DNA of 20,704 nt from positions 1-20,704 of the forward strand of contig CAAFVW010000114.1 of NCBI GenBank assembly GCA_900766575.1, written 5' to 3'. The notes under the pieces are model-generated. The model was not told the DNA's origin. It searched no databases and saw only the letters and a program-made list of their open reading frames with translations. Origin of the DNA: Lachnospiraceae bacterium. Lineage in GTDB: Bacteria; Bacillota; Clostridia; Lachnospirales; Lachnospiraceae. Both the position numbers and the translations under genes were made by a program. The stretch's first letter is position 1. Every line of letters begins with the position of its first letter. Of the stretch, positions 6,074-14,694 are shown one piece after another.

Positions 6074-7792
6074 TCAATACATTTTCTGCAGCAGTTGTTC
6101 GATTTCTTCCTGTGACAAAGGTTTTCCGAACAGATACCCCTGAATAATGTCACAGCCGATAGCACGCAAATATTTATACTGCTGTTCTTCCTCCACGCCT
6201 TCCGCAATGGATTCAAATCCTAAAGATTTCACCATACTGACAATAGATTCCGTAATGATCCGGGTTGCAGAATCTGTCAGCAGTGTGTCGGTAAAGGATT
6301 TGTCAATCTTCAGCGTATTGATAGGAAGTTTCTTCAGATAAGACAACGAAGAAAATCCCGTTCCGAAATCATCCAGTGAAATCCGGATGCCGTATTCCTT
6401 CAACAGCTGCATTTTCTCAGTAACCGCCCGAAAATCATCGATCAGTATGCTCTCTGTAATCTCCAGTTCGATTTCTTCCGGAGATACATCATATTTATGA
6501 ATGATATCTAACAGAGAATCCACAAATTCTTCCTTCTGATATTGTAATGCGGAAATATTCACCGACAGCACAAAAGGAACACCGTATTTATTTCTCCATT
6601 CAGAAAAGGAACGGATACTCTGTTCCAGTACCCAGTTACCGATGGGAATGATGGTTCCGTTCTTCTCAGCGATGGGAATAAATTTGGCCGGGCTGATCAT
6701 TCTGCCGTTTCCATCCTTCCAGCGAATCAGCGCTTCCACACCACGTAGCTTCCGGTTACCCGCATAATACTGCGGCTGATAGTACAAAAGGAAATTATTT
6801 TCAAAGACAGCTTCTTTCAGTTTACTGTCCAGTTCTACATTTTTCAGGAAGTCATTCAGAATCGGCGTGTCAAAATACTGAATCCGGTTTCTGCCCATGG
6901 ACTTGCCTTTGAACATTACGATCTCCGCACAATTAATCAGTTCCAGCGCAGAAGCCGCCGCTTCCGGATACTCCGCAACACCGACGCTTACTGTCATGTT
7001 CAGGACCTGCCCGCCTACCAGATAAAAAGGTTCTCTGGTACGTCTGACGATTTCCTTGTGAATATGTTCCACACTTTTATTTCCACAGGGATCATAAATT
7101 GCCATACAATAGACATCACTGGTCAGATGACAAACGATCACATCATCCCCGTTGAATTCTTTCAGGAAGGATCCAAATTGCTGTACCAGCTCGTCTCCTG
7201 CCACAATTCCCAGTCCGTCATTTACCTTGCGGAAATCATCAATATCAATAACAAGCACACTTACCAGCCGGTTATCTTCCCTGGCCCGGCGAAGAAAATC
7301 TGTCAGCAACCGCACAAAATAATTACGGTTGTACAATCCGGTCAGGCCGTCATAATACGCCATATAGAGCAGTTCTTCGTTCTGTGTCTTCTGTTTGGTA
7401 ATATTCTGTACCACGATGATCTGGTCCGTCGGTCTGCCATCCTCATAGAAGATTCTGCCGGAAAACTGCAGCCAGGTTTTCCGGCCCCTCTGCATACATT
7501 CCACAGAGGCTGTCTCCCGACCGCTTTTTTCCAAAAAAAGTACATCCCGAAGTGTCAGTACATACGGTTCGTCTACCATCTCCTGAAGTTTTACAAAATC
7601 CCGCCTGTCCTGTATCCGGAAGTCAAAAAAATCCTCCCATTTTCCCAGTGTCGTAACAGTATTTTTCTCAAAAGAATAGTAGATATAAGCATAATCCATG
7701 GTATCGCACAACAGACGATACATTCTCTCCTTTGCGCTCAATTTCTGATTCATCGCGCGCATAAGATCCAGCTGATAACGTAACTCGTTCAT
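6074..7792 (-). CDS. PAS-GGDEF(degenerate)-EAL protein, probable c-di-GMP phosphodiesterase
   Basis: This 572-residue protein probably hydrolyses cyclic di-GMP. Residues 5-25 look helical, and about 25-135 form a PAS-like sensor ending in QNITKQKTQNEEL. A GGDEF-type domain spans about 144-310 (YDGLTGLYNR, DIDDFRKVND). Its signature position reads HLTSDVY where active enzymes have RxGGDEF, so cyclase activity is not expected. The C-terminal EAL domain (about 335-572) keeps all residues expected for activity: EAL itself (353-355), Asn in SVNIS, Glu in ELEITES, the two Asp of LDDFGTGFSS, Lys in LKIDKSF, Glu in AEGVE and Gln in QGYLFGKP. No membrane segment or signal peptide is seen. I chose the ATG at 7792 because GAGCGGGG precedes it. 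A GTG at 7804 is also in frame, but the AAAGG there touches it directly. The gene begins 15 bases after the asd stop codon. Confidence 0.88.
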   Translation of the reverse strand: MNELRYQLDLMRAMNQKLSAKERMYRLLCDTMDYAYIYYSFEKNTVTTLGKWEDFFDFRIQDRRDFVKLQEMVDEPYVLTLRDVLFLEKSGRETASVECMQRGRKTWLQFSGRIFYEDGRPTDQIIVVQNITKQKTQNEELLYMAYYDGLTGLYNRNYFVRLLTDFLRRAREDNRLVSVLVIDIDDFRKVNDGLGIVAGDELVQQFGSFLKEFNGDDVIVCHLTSDVYCMAIYDPCGNKSVEHIHKEIVRRTREPFYLVGGQVLNMTVSVGVAEYPEAAASALELINCAEIVMFKGKSMGRNRIQYFDTPILNDFLKNVELDSKLKEAVFENNFLLYYQPQYYAGNRKLRGVEALIRWKDGNGRMISPAKFIPIAEKNGTIIPIGNWVLEQSIRSFSEWRNKYGVPFVLSVNISALQYQKEEFVDSLLDIIHKYDVSPEEIELEITESILIDDFRAVTEKMQLLKEYGIRISLDDFGTGFSSLSYLKKLPINTLKIDKSFTDTLLTDSATRIITESIVSMVKSLGFESIAEGVEEEQQYKYLRAIGCDIIQGYLFGKPLSQEEIEQLLQKMY

Positions 7793-7807
7793 AACCCCGC
7801 TCACCCT

Positions 7808-8893
7808 TTATTTTCTGGTGATATAACCCTGTGCTTTCAAAAGTTCTGCGCAAAGCAAAGCTCCCCCAGCTGCTCCACGTAAGGTATTATGTGACAAACC
7901 TACGAACTTGTAGTCATATACGGTGTCTTCTCTCAGACGGCCTACACTGATACCCATGCCATTCTCAAAATCAACATCCAGCGCTACCTGAGGTCTGTTG
8001 TCTTCCTCCAGATACTGGATAAACTGCTTCGGTGCACTGGGAAGTCCCAGTCTCTGAGGCTCACCGCTGAAAGTAACCAGCTTCTCGATCAGCTGTTCCC
8101 TGGTAGGCTTCTTACGGAATTTTACAAATACCGCTGCGGTATGTCCGTTCAATACCGGAACACGGATACACTGGCAGGTGATCACAGGAGAAGTTGCTGG
8201 AACGATCTTGTCGCCTTCCACCTTGCCCCAGATACGAAGAGGCTCTTTCTCACTCTTTTCTTCCTCACCACCGATGTAAGGAATGATATTCCCTACCATT
8301 TCAGGCCAGTCCTTAAAGGTCTTGCCCGCACCGGAAATTGCCTGATAAGTGGTTGCCACAACTTCATAGGGCTCGAATTCCTTCCATGCAGTCAGAACCG
8401 GAGCATAACTCTGAATAGAGCAGTTGGGCTTTACAGCGATAAATCCTCTGGTGGTTCCCAGTCTCTTCTTCTGTGCCTCGATGATCTGGAAATGCTCGGG
8501 GTTGATCTCGGGTACTACCATGGGAACATCGGGCGTCCATCTGTGGGCACTATTGTTGGATACCACAGGAGTCTCTGTCTTTGCGTATGCTTCCTCAATG
8601 GCCTTGATCTCATCCTTGGTCATATCAACTGCACTGAAAACGAAATCTACCTGTGCGGCTACTTTTTCCACCTCATTGACATTCATGACAATAAGCTTTT
8701 TTACAGCATCGGGCATGGGAGTGGTCATCTTCCAGCGATCTCCTACTGCGTCTTCATAAGTTTTGCCTGCGGAGCGGGAGCTGGCTGCGATGGTCGTTAC
8801 CTCGAACCAGGGATGGTTCTCCAGCAGAGAGATAAATCTCTGACCCACCATACCGGTTCCGCCCAGGATACCTACACGTAATTTTTCACTCAT
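7808..8893 (-). CDS. asd: Aspartate-semialdehyde dehydrogenase, archaeal/fungal type
   Basis: This 361-residue cytoplasmic enzyme reduces aspartyl phosphate to aspartate semialdehyde with NADPH. That product is the branch point to lysine/diaminopimelate, threonine, methionine and isoleucine. The N-terminal nucleotide-binding loop GGTGMVGQR is at 11-19. The catalytic Cys lies in KPNCSIQSY (Cys 158), and the acid-base His in NGHTAAVFV (His 251). Overall length and the wording of these motifs fit the archaeal/fungal branch rather than the E. coli Asd branch. The start ATG at 8893 is preceded by GAGGAGGA. The gene is 59 bases downstream of argH, with no terminator between, so the two are probably cotranscribed. 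Confidence 0.95.
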   Translation of the reverse strand: MSEKLRVGILGGTGMVGQRFISLLENHPWFEVTTIAASSRSAGKTYEDAVGDRWKMTTPMPDAVKKLIVMNVNEVEKVAAQVDFVFSAVDMTKDEIKAIEEAYAKTETPVVSNNSAHRWTPDVPMVVPEINPEHFQIIEAQKKRLGTTRGFIAVKPNCSIQSYAPVLTAWKEFEPYEVVATTYQAISGAGKTFKDWPEMVGNIIPYIGGEEEKSEKEPLRIWGKVEGDKIVPATSPVITCQCIRVPVLNGHTAAVFVKFRKKPTREQLIEKLVTFSGEPQRLGLPSAPKQFIQYLEEDNRPQVALDVDFENGMGISVGRLREDTVYDYKFVGLSHNTLRGAAGGALLCAELLKAQGYITRK

Positions 8894-8952
8894 TTTTCAT
8901 TTCCTCCTCATCTTTGTGCATTTTTATTTTATCTGCAAAAGGCCGTTGCTTC

Positions 8953-10377
8953 CTACTGTGGAAGGCGGTCTTCCAAAGACTGTTGATATACTTCTATGGC
9001 ATTGGTTTTCAGATATTCTTTGTTTTTCTCAATGACCCGTTTCATCATTTCCGCCCCGGGGGCTCCGACGGTCAGCCGCTTCTCCACACAGGTTTTCAGG
9101 GAAACGGCATCATAAATATCTTCCTCAAATTTATCACTGATGGAACGGAGTTCTTCCAGACTCAGGGCATCAATGGAGGTGTCCTTTTCGATGCAGTACA
9201 GCACCAGACGTCCGATAATGCCGTGGGCATCCCGGAAAGGAACTCCCTTGCCTACCAGATAATCTGCTGCATCCGTAGCATTGGTAAATCCGTTCATGGC
9301 ACTCTTCGCCATGCGGTCTTTGCGGAACTTCATGGTCTTTATCATGCCGGTAAATAAGGTAATGCAGTCTGCTGCGGTATCCATGGCGTCAAAGGCCATC
9401 TCCTTGTCTTCCTGCATATCTTTATTGTAAGCAAGGGGCAGTCCCTTCATGGTGGTAAGTAACGCCATCAGGGCACCATAGACCCTTCCGGTCTTACCTC
9501 TTACCAGTTCTGCGATATCCGGGTTCTTCTTCTGGGGCATGATGCTGCTTCCGGTGGAATACGCATCATCCAGTTCCACGAACTGGTATTCATTGGAATT
9601 CCAGATAATGATCTCTTCGCTGAAACGGCTTAAATGCATCATGATCGTGGAAAGCGCGGATAAGAACTCGATCAGGTAATCTCTGTCCGCTACGGAATCG
9701 ATACTGTTTAAGGTCGGTCCCTCAAAACGAAGCAGTCTTGCGGTATACTCACGATCCAACGGATATGTGGTACCGGCCAGTGCCCCGGCACCCAGAGGGC
9801 AGTAATTCATGCGCTTGTAGATATCTGCCAGCCGCTGTCTGTCTCTCTTGAACATTTCAAAATAGGCTCCGTAGTGATGAGCCAGGGTAATAGGCTGCGC
9901 CTTCTGTAAATGGGTGAATCCCGGCATATAGGTCTCAAGATTGTTCTCCATGGTGTCGAGAATGACTTCCAGAAGCTTCTCCAGCAGTCCGTCGGTCTCC
10001 GCCACTCTGGCTCTGGTATAGAGACGCATATCCAGCGCCACCTGGTCATTACGGCTGCGCCCGGTATGAAGCTTTTTACCTGCATCTCCTATCCGGTCGA
10101 TCAGGGTTGCCTCCACGAAACTGTGAATATCCTCCTGTGTCTCATCAATAGTCAGAGTCCCGGCATCCACATCTTCCAAAATCCCGGTAAGTCCTTCGAC
10201 AATGCTCTTTTTCTCCTCCTCGGTGAGGATTCCCTGCTTTGCCAGCATGGTGGCATGTACGATACTGCCGGTGACATCTTCATGAAACAATCTTTTATCA
10301 AATGTTATGGACGCATTGAAATCAAATACCATCTGATCGGTCTGTTTCGTAAAACGTCCTCCCCATAATTGTGCCAT
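8953..10377 (-). CDS. argH: Argininosuccinate lyase
   Basis: This 474-residue cytoplasmic enzyme splits argininosuccinate into arginine and fumarate, the last step of arginine synthesis. The N-terminus MAQLWGGRFT is characteristic. Other family motifs are HTGRSRNDQ (104-112), GFTHLQKAQP with the conserved His 156, and the fumarase/lyase superfamily signature GSSIMPQKKNPD (276-287) carrying the catalytic Ser. Length is normal for the family (about 460-475). The ATG at 10377 has GGGAGAA upstream. No argG lies next to it in this window; its only close companions are asd and the EAL-protein gene downstream. Transcription probably starts at the promoter at 10450-10478. Confidence 0.97.
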   Translation of the reverse strand: MAQLWGGRFTKQTDQMVFDFNASITFDKRLFHEDVTGSIVHATMLAKQGILTEEEKKSIVEGLTGILEDVDAGTLTIDETQEDIHSFVEATLIDRIGDAGKKLHTGRSRNDQVALDMRLYTRARVAETDGLLEKLLEVILDTMENNLETYMPGFTHLQKAQPITLAHHYGAYFEMFKRDRQRLADIYKRMNYCPLGAGALAGTTYPLDREYTARLLRFEGPTLNSIDSVADRDYLIEFLSALSTIMMHLSRFSEEIIIWNSNEYQFVELDDAYSTGSSIMPQKKNPDIAELVRGKTGRVYGALMALLTTMKGLPLAYNKDMQEDKEMAFDAMDTAADCITLFTGMIKTMKFRKDRMAKSAMNGFTNATDAADYLVGKGVPFRDAHGIIGRLVLYCIEKDTSIDALSLEELRSISDKFEEDIYDAVSLKTCVEKRLTVGAPGAEMMKRVIEKNKEYLKTNAIEVYQQSLEDRLPQ

Positions 10378-10449
10378 GGTTGTTCTCCCATCTTTTATCC
10401 TGTAATTCGTCTATCAGACAATTTTTCTCATAGACATTGATTGCAATTA

Positions 10450-10478
10450 ATCATATCACAAACGGCACTTTAATGCAA
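10450..10478 (-). promoter_or_regulatory. Promoter upstream of argH, extended -10
   Basis: On the minus strand, the -10 box is TATGAT (10455-10450), preceded by TGA, which makes a TGN extended -10. Seventeen bases upstream is TTGCAT (10478-10473), a weak -35 match. It lies about 75 bases before the argH start, inside the divergent 189-base gap. I saw no convincing ArgR box. Confidence 0.65.
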
Positions 10479-10566
10479 TACAGTGAATTTCATCACTTTC
10501 CGGTCTCAAAAACACTTTTTTCTTCTGAATTCATACAATAACAATAAATATTCCAGTTAAGGATGT

Positions 10567-11349
10567 ATGCCTTTTATGGGAGCTCTCATTGAATTAAAAA
10601 ATATAGGTTACTCCTATCACAACCTGGCAGGAGAGACAGGGGCCATAAAGGATGTTTCCTTTCAGGTGGAAGAAGGCGAGTTTGTCGCCCTGGTCGGCCC
10701 CAGCGGCTGTGGCAAATCCACTCTACTGTCCATCATTGCGGGGCTGCTAACTCCGGAGACCGGCACCATCGTGGTCAACAATCCGGATGGTTCCCTGCAC
10801 TATCCACGCATCGGTTATATGCTGCAGCACGATCATCTCTTCGAATGGCGCACAATCTATCAGAATGTCACTCTGGGGTTGGAAATCCATCACTCTCTGA
10901 CCAAAGAACGGACTGACTATGTGAAACAGCTCTTATCCGACTATGGATTGGAAGCCTTTCAGAATAAGCGTCCCAGCGAATTATCCGGCGGCATGAAGCA
11001 GCGCGCCGCCCTGATCCGTACACTGGCCCTGGATCCGCAGCTGTTACTGTTGGATGAGCCGTTCAGCGCTCTGGATTACCAGACGAGACTTACAGTGTCC
11101 TCAGATATCTGCGATCTGATCCGGCAGGCAGGGAAAACCATGATCATTGTCACTCATGATCTGTCGGAAGCCATCAGTCTGGCTGATAAAGTTTATGTGC
11201 TTTCCAGCCGCCCGGCAACCATTAAAACCGTGCTGCCGATTCACCTTACACTACAGGATGATACGCCGCTGGCTGCCAGAAATGCACCGGAATTTCCATA
11301 TTATTTCAAACAACTTTGGGAGGAATTAACCGATGAAACAAAAAAATGA
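10567..11349 (+). CDS. ABC transporter ATP-binding protein, SsuB/TauB/ThiZ-like (COG1116)
   Basis: This 260-residue ATPase of the nitrate/sulfonate/taurine/thiamine-precursor importer class has Walker A GPSGCGKST (44-52), a Q-loop Gln at 87 (YMLQHDHLFEW), signature LSGGM (139-143), Walker B LLLLDEP (159-165) and the switch His in VTHDLSEA (197). It forms a two-gene operon with the permease that follows: the genes overlap by 17 bases. The first ATG (10567) has AAGG only four bases upstream. The next in-frame ATG (10576) would shorten the protein by three residues with a 13-base gap, so the exact start is open. No substrate-binding gene is adjacent, and the substrate cannot be deduced. Confidence 0.93.
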   Translation: MPFMGALIELKNIGYSYHNLAGETGAIKDVSFQVEEGEFVALVGPSGCGKSTLLSIIAGLLTPETGTIVVNNPDGSLHYPRIGYMLQHDHLFEWRTIYQNVTLGLEIHHSLTKERTDYVKQLLSDYGLEAFQNKRPSELSGGMKQRAALIRTLALDPQLLLLDEPFSALDYQTRLTVSSDICDLIRQAGKTMIIVTHDLSEAISLADKVYVLSSRPATIKTVLPIHLTLQDDTPLAARNAPEFPYYFKQLWEELTDETKK

Positions 11350-12151
11350 AAAGCTCCTGACAGTTCAGGAACAATATCTGCAAAAACACAAAAGTCATCA
11401 CAGGCAGATTTCCTTCCTGCGTTTTTTCCTTCTGGGAGTCTTTTTGCTTCTCTGGGAAATAAGCGCTGACCTGGGGTGGATCGACAGTTTCTTTTTCTCC
11501 AGTCCCCACAGAGTCGTACTGTGCCTGTGGGAATTATGGACCGAACGTTCTCTTCCGATGCACATCGCCATCACATTATTGGAAACGATTCTCAGCTTCC
11601 TGCTGGTATTCCTCGCAAGCCTCCTGTTGTCCACCCTGCTATGGTTTTCCAGGCGTCTGTCGGAGATACTGGAGCCTTACCTGGTACTGCTCAACAGTCT
11701 TCCGAAATCCGCCCTGGCACCTCTGTTCATCGTCTGGCTGGGCACAGGAATCAACACCATTATCATTGCCGGGATATCTGTAGCTGTCTTCGGGTCCATC
11801 ATCAGTTTTTATACAGCCTTCCATCAGGTAGATCCGGAAAAGGAAATTCTGATACGCACTCTGGGCGGGAACCGCAGGGACATCTTTTTCAAAGTAGTTC
11901 TTCCGGGTTCCGTTCCTACATTACTCAGTACCACCAAAGTGAATATCGGCTTATCTCTGGTCGGTGTTATCATCGGTGAATTTCTTGCCGCCCGGCAGGG
12001 ACTTGGCTATCTGATCATTTACGGTTCCCAGGTATTCCAGTTGGATATGGTGATCAGTTCTATCCTGCTGTTGTGTGTTATCGCCATGCTGCTCTATCTG
12101 TTGACACAATCCCTGGAACATTACAGCAAAAAGCATCGCAGTCAGGCATGA
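11333..12151 (+). CDS. ABC transporter permease, SsuC/TauC-like
   Basis: This 272-residue membrane permease partners the preceding ATPase. About six hydrophobic segments are seen, starting at about residues 25-45 after a basic N-terminus. The BPD_transp_1 core includes LVLLNSLPKSALAPLFIVWLG and the EAA-type ATPase contact loop IRTLGGNRRDIFFKVVLPGSVP. The ending GEFLAARQGLGYLI...QVFQLD is typical of SsuC/TauC/ThiX proteins. The ATG at 11333 has GGGAGGAA eight bases upstream and lies inside the end of the ATPase gene, which suggests coupled translation. The gene is followed by 150 bases that hold a weak hairpin without a T-run and then the tRNA promoter. No binding protein gene follows. Confidence 0.92.
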   Translation: MKQKNEKLLTVQEQYLQKHKSHHRQISFLRFFLLGVFLLLWEISADLGWIDSFFFSSPHRVVLCLWELWTERSLPMHIAITLLETILSFLLVFLASLLLSTLLWFSRRLSEILEPYLVLLNSLPKSALAPLFIVWLGTGINTIIIAGISVAVFGSIISFYTAFHQVDPEKEILIRTLGGNRRDIFFKVVLPGSVPTLLSTTKVNIGLSLVGVIIGEFLAARQGLGYLIIYGSQVFQLDMVISSILLLCVIAMLLYLLTQSLEHYSKKHRSQA

Positions 12152-12175
12152 TTTATATAAAAGCACTCTGTTCAT

Positions 12176-12209
12176 GGAGAACTGCGGGGCGTTTCGTCTT
12201 ACAGTCTCC
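12176..12209 (+). other. Weak stem-loop after the permease gene
   Basis: 12176-12184 pairs with 12202-12209 over eight bases with one bulged A. The loop is 17 bases and no T-run follows. It could mark the 3' end of the transporter mRNA, but it is not a clear terminator. Confidence 0.25.
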
Positions 12210-12262
12210 TACATAATTTACATGGTTTTCCAACGTCTTTTGCAAAATAATAAATTTTACAG

Positions 12263-12291
12263 TTGCAAAAATCCTCAAGAACATATATAAT
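12263..12291 (+). promoter_or_regulatory. Promoter of the tRNA-Thr gene
   Basis: TTGCAA (12263-12268), a 17-base spacer, and a perfect TATAAT (12286-12291) lie directly upstream of the tRNA. The predicted transcript would start only a few bases before the mature 5' end at 12302. Confidence 0.85.
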
Positions 12292-12301
12292 AACCTAGTC
12301 C

Positions 12302-12374
12302 GCTGAAATAGCTCAGTTGGTAGAGCACTTCACTCGTAATGAAGGGGTCGTGGGTTCGAGTCCCATTTTCAGCT
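12302..12374 (+). tRNA. tRNA-Thr, anticodon CGU
   Basis: A 73-base cloverleaf is visible. The acceptor stem is GCTGAAA (12302-12308) with TTTCAGC (12367-12373). The D stem is GCTC/GAGC, and the anticodon stem CTTCA/TGAAG encloses loop CTCGTAA with anticodon CGT. The T stem is GTGGG/CCCAT around TTCGAGT. It reads codon ACG. The discriminator base is T, and CCA is not encoded, so the 3' end must be added by nucleotidyltransferase. A terminator follows nine bases later, so this is a single-gene transcript. Confidence 0.96.
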
Positions 12375-12382
12375 TACACTGC

Positions 12383-12416
12383 AAAAAAAGAGAAAGCTTA
12401 TCGCTTTCTCTTTTTT
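12383..12416. terminator. Bidirectional intrinsic terminator shared by tRNA-Thr and the nucleoside transporter cluster
   Basis: GAGAAAGC (12390-12397) and GCTTTCTC (12403-12410) form a perfect eight-base stem with a five-base loop. Seven A residues lie to the left and six T residues to the right. It can therefore terminate the plus-strand tRNA transcript and the minus-strand mRNA, whose last gene stops 28 bases away. Confidence 0.93.
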
Positions 12417-12443
12417 GTATTCTCATAAATAAAATAAACGATA

Positions 12444-13754
12444 TCAGATCAGCGAGCGCAGTGACTGACTGTACTGTTCCAGAAGCTCCAGTCCCATCAC
12501 TCCCCAGGCGAATCCCAATGTTCTGTCGCCAGCTTTCTCCCGAAGCTCCTGCACCAACAGAATCACCGATATCACTACACAGAACAATAAAAAACTGTAG
12601 GTACGGTAAGATGATCCGTAAAGTGTCTCCGAGAACCCCATCGCCATGCGGCTTCCTGCCCCCATGAAAAGAAGGCTGAGTATGGTATATTTTCTCCATA
12701 CTGTCTCCACGGCGAACCAGACACCGGGAAATATCGACACCGTCACCAGAATCGCCAGGAAAAACAACACGGCATTTTTCCCATCCGACAAAGGTCCGAT
12801 CTCCGGCATTCCCAGAGCCACTGTGGGAAGCGGCTGCAGCAGGTCTATATCCGTTCCTTTCAACAACAAATTAAGTCCAAGCGGAATCGCCGTAAAAAGG
12901 ACAGCCCATCCCCTCTTTTCCGTTCTGCTCATGGCAGCTAGAAAAAGAAGGACAAAAAATACCGTCAATAACGGAATCTGTCTGTAATAAAGATATGCTG
13001 TCGTAGCAGTATAGCCATGAAACAGCTTCTCCCCCACCGTCCACTGTGCATAGTCCGGAATCCAGGTTCCGTAAGTATTCATGCGGAAACGATGCCCCGG
13101 TGCAAAATACAAAGCCGCATACCCAAGGATGGCTGCAATTTCCTCCAGCCACAACAGATTTCTTACCATCCGAAGGCTGTCATTTTTAAAAGAAACAAAC
13201 AGTAAAATCGTCAGAAAAAAGATCAGAGAAATCGCATATTGATCCTGATTGGTGGTATAAATCACAGAAAGAAGTACCGGCAGATACATCCACCAGGATA
13301 TTTTCCCCCCAGATAGTCTCTGCTTTACAGCCGTGAATACTACCAGCATCGTAAAAAACGGATACAGATAATTGGCAATCGTAGCGATATATCCCGCAGT
13401 TGACAGAATCTGGAACGGAAACAGCAGAAACGCCACACAGGCAAGTAACGTATTCTGCGCACTGTTTTTCTCCGTAAACAGATACCGAAGCATCCACACA
13501 ACTGCAGCGATCACAGCAATATCCAAAAGTTTCCAGAGCTTTGAAGGCAGGAAGCAGCTCACCCATGCCACTGCATCCGTCAGCACTCTTCCGCTGTCCT
13601 GCCATCTTTTTCCAACAAGTTCCCCAAAAGACTGGGTCAAAAGCTTCAGATCATCCCCACTGTAATGAAAACTTATATGGATTCCTGCAACTAAAAGAAG
13701 AAAAGTGATCCACACCAGGATTTTTGCACACTTCTCACCTTGCACCTTTGTCAT
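12444..13754 (-). CDS. Polytopic membrane protein of unknown function
   Basis: This 436-residue protein has about eleven hydrophobic segments spread over its whole length (first about 12-29, last about 383-404). I do not recognise it with certainty. The first loop carries HYSGDDLKLL shortly after the first membrane segment, and a longer outer loop near 220-250 holds APGHRFRMNTYGTW. The overall layout recalls DUF6056-type or lipid-linked glycosyltransferase-like membrane proteins, but this is a weak impression. Its ATG (13754) is preceded by GGGGG and lies 20 bases inside the end of the second nucleoside permease gene, so translation is probably coupled to it. It is the last gene of the cluster and ends at the shared terminator. 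A role linked to nucleoside import is inferred from position only. Confidence 0.8.
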   Translation of the reverse strand: MTKVQGEKCAKILVWITFLLLVAGIHISFHYSGDDLKLLTQSFGELVGKRWQDSGRVLTDAVAWVSCFLPSKLWKLLDIAVIAAVVWMLRYLFTEKNSAQNTLLACVAFLLFPFQILSTAGYIATIANYLYPFFTMLVVFTAVKQRLSGGKISWWMYLPVLLSVIYTTNQDQYAISLIFFLTILLFVSFKNDSLRMVRNLLWLEEIAAILGYAALYFAPGHRFRMNTYGTWIPDYAQWTVGEKLFHGYTATTAYLYYRQIPLLTVFFVLLFLAAMSRTEKRGWAVLFTAIPLGLNLLLKGTDIDLLQPLPTVALGMPEIGPLSDGKNAVLFFLAILVTVSIFPGVWFAVETVWRKYTILSLLFMGAGSRMAMGFSETLYGSSYRTYSFLLFCVVISVILLVQELREKAGDRTLGFAWGVMGLELLEQYSQSLRSLI

Positions 13755-14694
13755 AAATTACCCCCAGTGCCCTCGGTGCACCGTTCTGTTTTGAGAAGAA
13801 TACCAACAGTAATAACGTCAGTACATAAGGCAGGATCATAACCAGATCCTGGTAGCTGCTGGGCATCTGTAATACCTGTACCAGACGATATCCGCCAGAT
13901 CTGGCAAATCCAAACAAAAGGCAGGCACCAAGAGTCGGCAAAATCCGCCAGTTACCGAAAATCAGTGCCGCAATGGCCAGGTATCCGTAACCGACATAAA
14001 TACTGGAAGAAAAGTTTGCAGAAATGGAATATGCAAAACAGATTCCGCCAAGTCCTGACAATGCGCCACAAATCATAATAGCCGCCAGGCGGATCTGACC
14101 CACCTGTCTTCCTGCCGCATCCACAGCATGCGGATTGTCACCGCAGGCACGCAGATGCATGCCGAAACGGGTCTTATACATGACAAACCACGCGATAAAT
14201 GCCACTACCACAATCACGATCTCAAAAGGATACAGATTGGTAAACGCCGCTCCCAACACCGGAATCCTGGAAATCCCCGGAACGGTGATTCTGGACGATA
14301 CGGTCAATACGAACTTATCGGAGGTAGCACCAAATACCAGTCTGTTGAACAGTTTTGTCAGATATGCTGTCAAAGCCATCGCCAGAATATTGACCACTAC
14401 ACCACTGATAACCTGATTGGCTTTGAATTTCAGACATAGCAGTGCATGGATCAGTGCAAACAGGCTTCCGCCCACTGCCGCCATGACCATGGCAATATAG
14501 AAAGGCACCGGAGAATCTCCGGAAAAATTACCTGCAATAGCCACAGCAATGAACGCTCCGATAAATGCACCAAAACCCTGTAAGCCTTCCACAGCTAACA
14601 TCGTCACTCCGGATTTCTCACAGTAGATGCCGCCGATTGCCATAATAAATAAAGGCAGTGCAAAGGATAAACCGTCAATGATTACAATATCCAT
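13735..14694 (-). CDS. Nucleoside ABC transporter permease 2, NupQ/YufQ-like
   Basis: This 319-residue membrane protein is the second permease of a BMP-type nucleoside importer. It starts with DIVIIDGLSFALPLFIMAIGGIYCEKSGV, the usual opening of this subunit. About eight or nine hydrophobic segments follow, with a contact loop near FGMHLRACGDNPHAVDAAGR (about 192-211). The motif GYGYLAIAALIFGNWRILPT is also typical. The ATG at 14694 directly follows the TAA of the first permease gene, with AGGAGG upstream inside that gene. Its own end overlaps the unknown membrane-protein gene by 20 bases. Confidence 0.94.
   Translation of the reverse strand: MDIVIIDGLSFALPLFIMAIGGIYCEKSGVTMLAVEGLQGFGAFIGAFIAVAIAGNFSGDSPVPFYIAMVMAAVGGSLFALIHALLCLKFKANQVISGVVVNILAMALTAYLTKLFNRLVFGATSDKFVLTVSSRITVPGISRIPVLGAAFTNLYPFEIVIVVVAFIAWFVMYKTRFGMHLRACGDNPHAVDAAGRQVGQIRLAAIMICGALSGLGGICFAYSISANFSSSIYVGYGYLAIAALIFGNWRILPTLGACLLFGFARSGGYRLVQVLQMPSSYQDLVMILPYVLTLLLLVFFSKQNGAPRALGVIYDKGAR

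Noticed and set aside
7793..7804. GTG at 7804 as the start of the EAL-protein gene
   Set aside because: The only purine-rich site touches the GTG directly. The ATG at 7792 is better placed behind GAGCGGGG.
8141..8881. Plus-strand open frame opposite asd
   Set aside because: It is an antisense shadow; asd on the minus strand has catalytic motifs and a strong ribosome site.
10379..10566. Plus-strand promoter (TACAAT at 10534-10539) for the SsuBC-like operon
   Set aside because: No acceptable -35 element lies 16-18 bases upstream, so I did not list it, although a promoter must exist in this gap.
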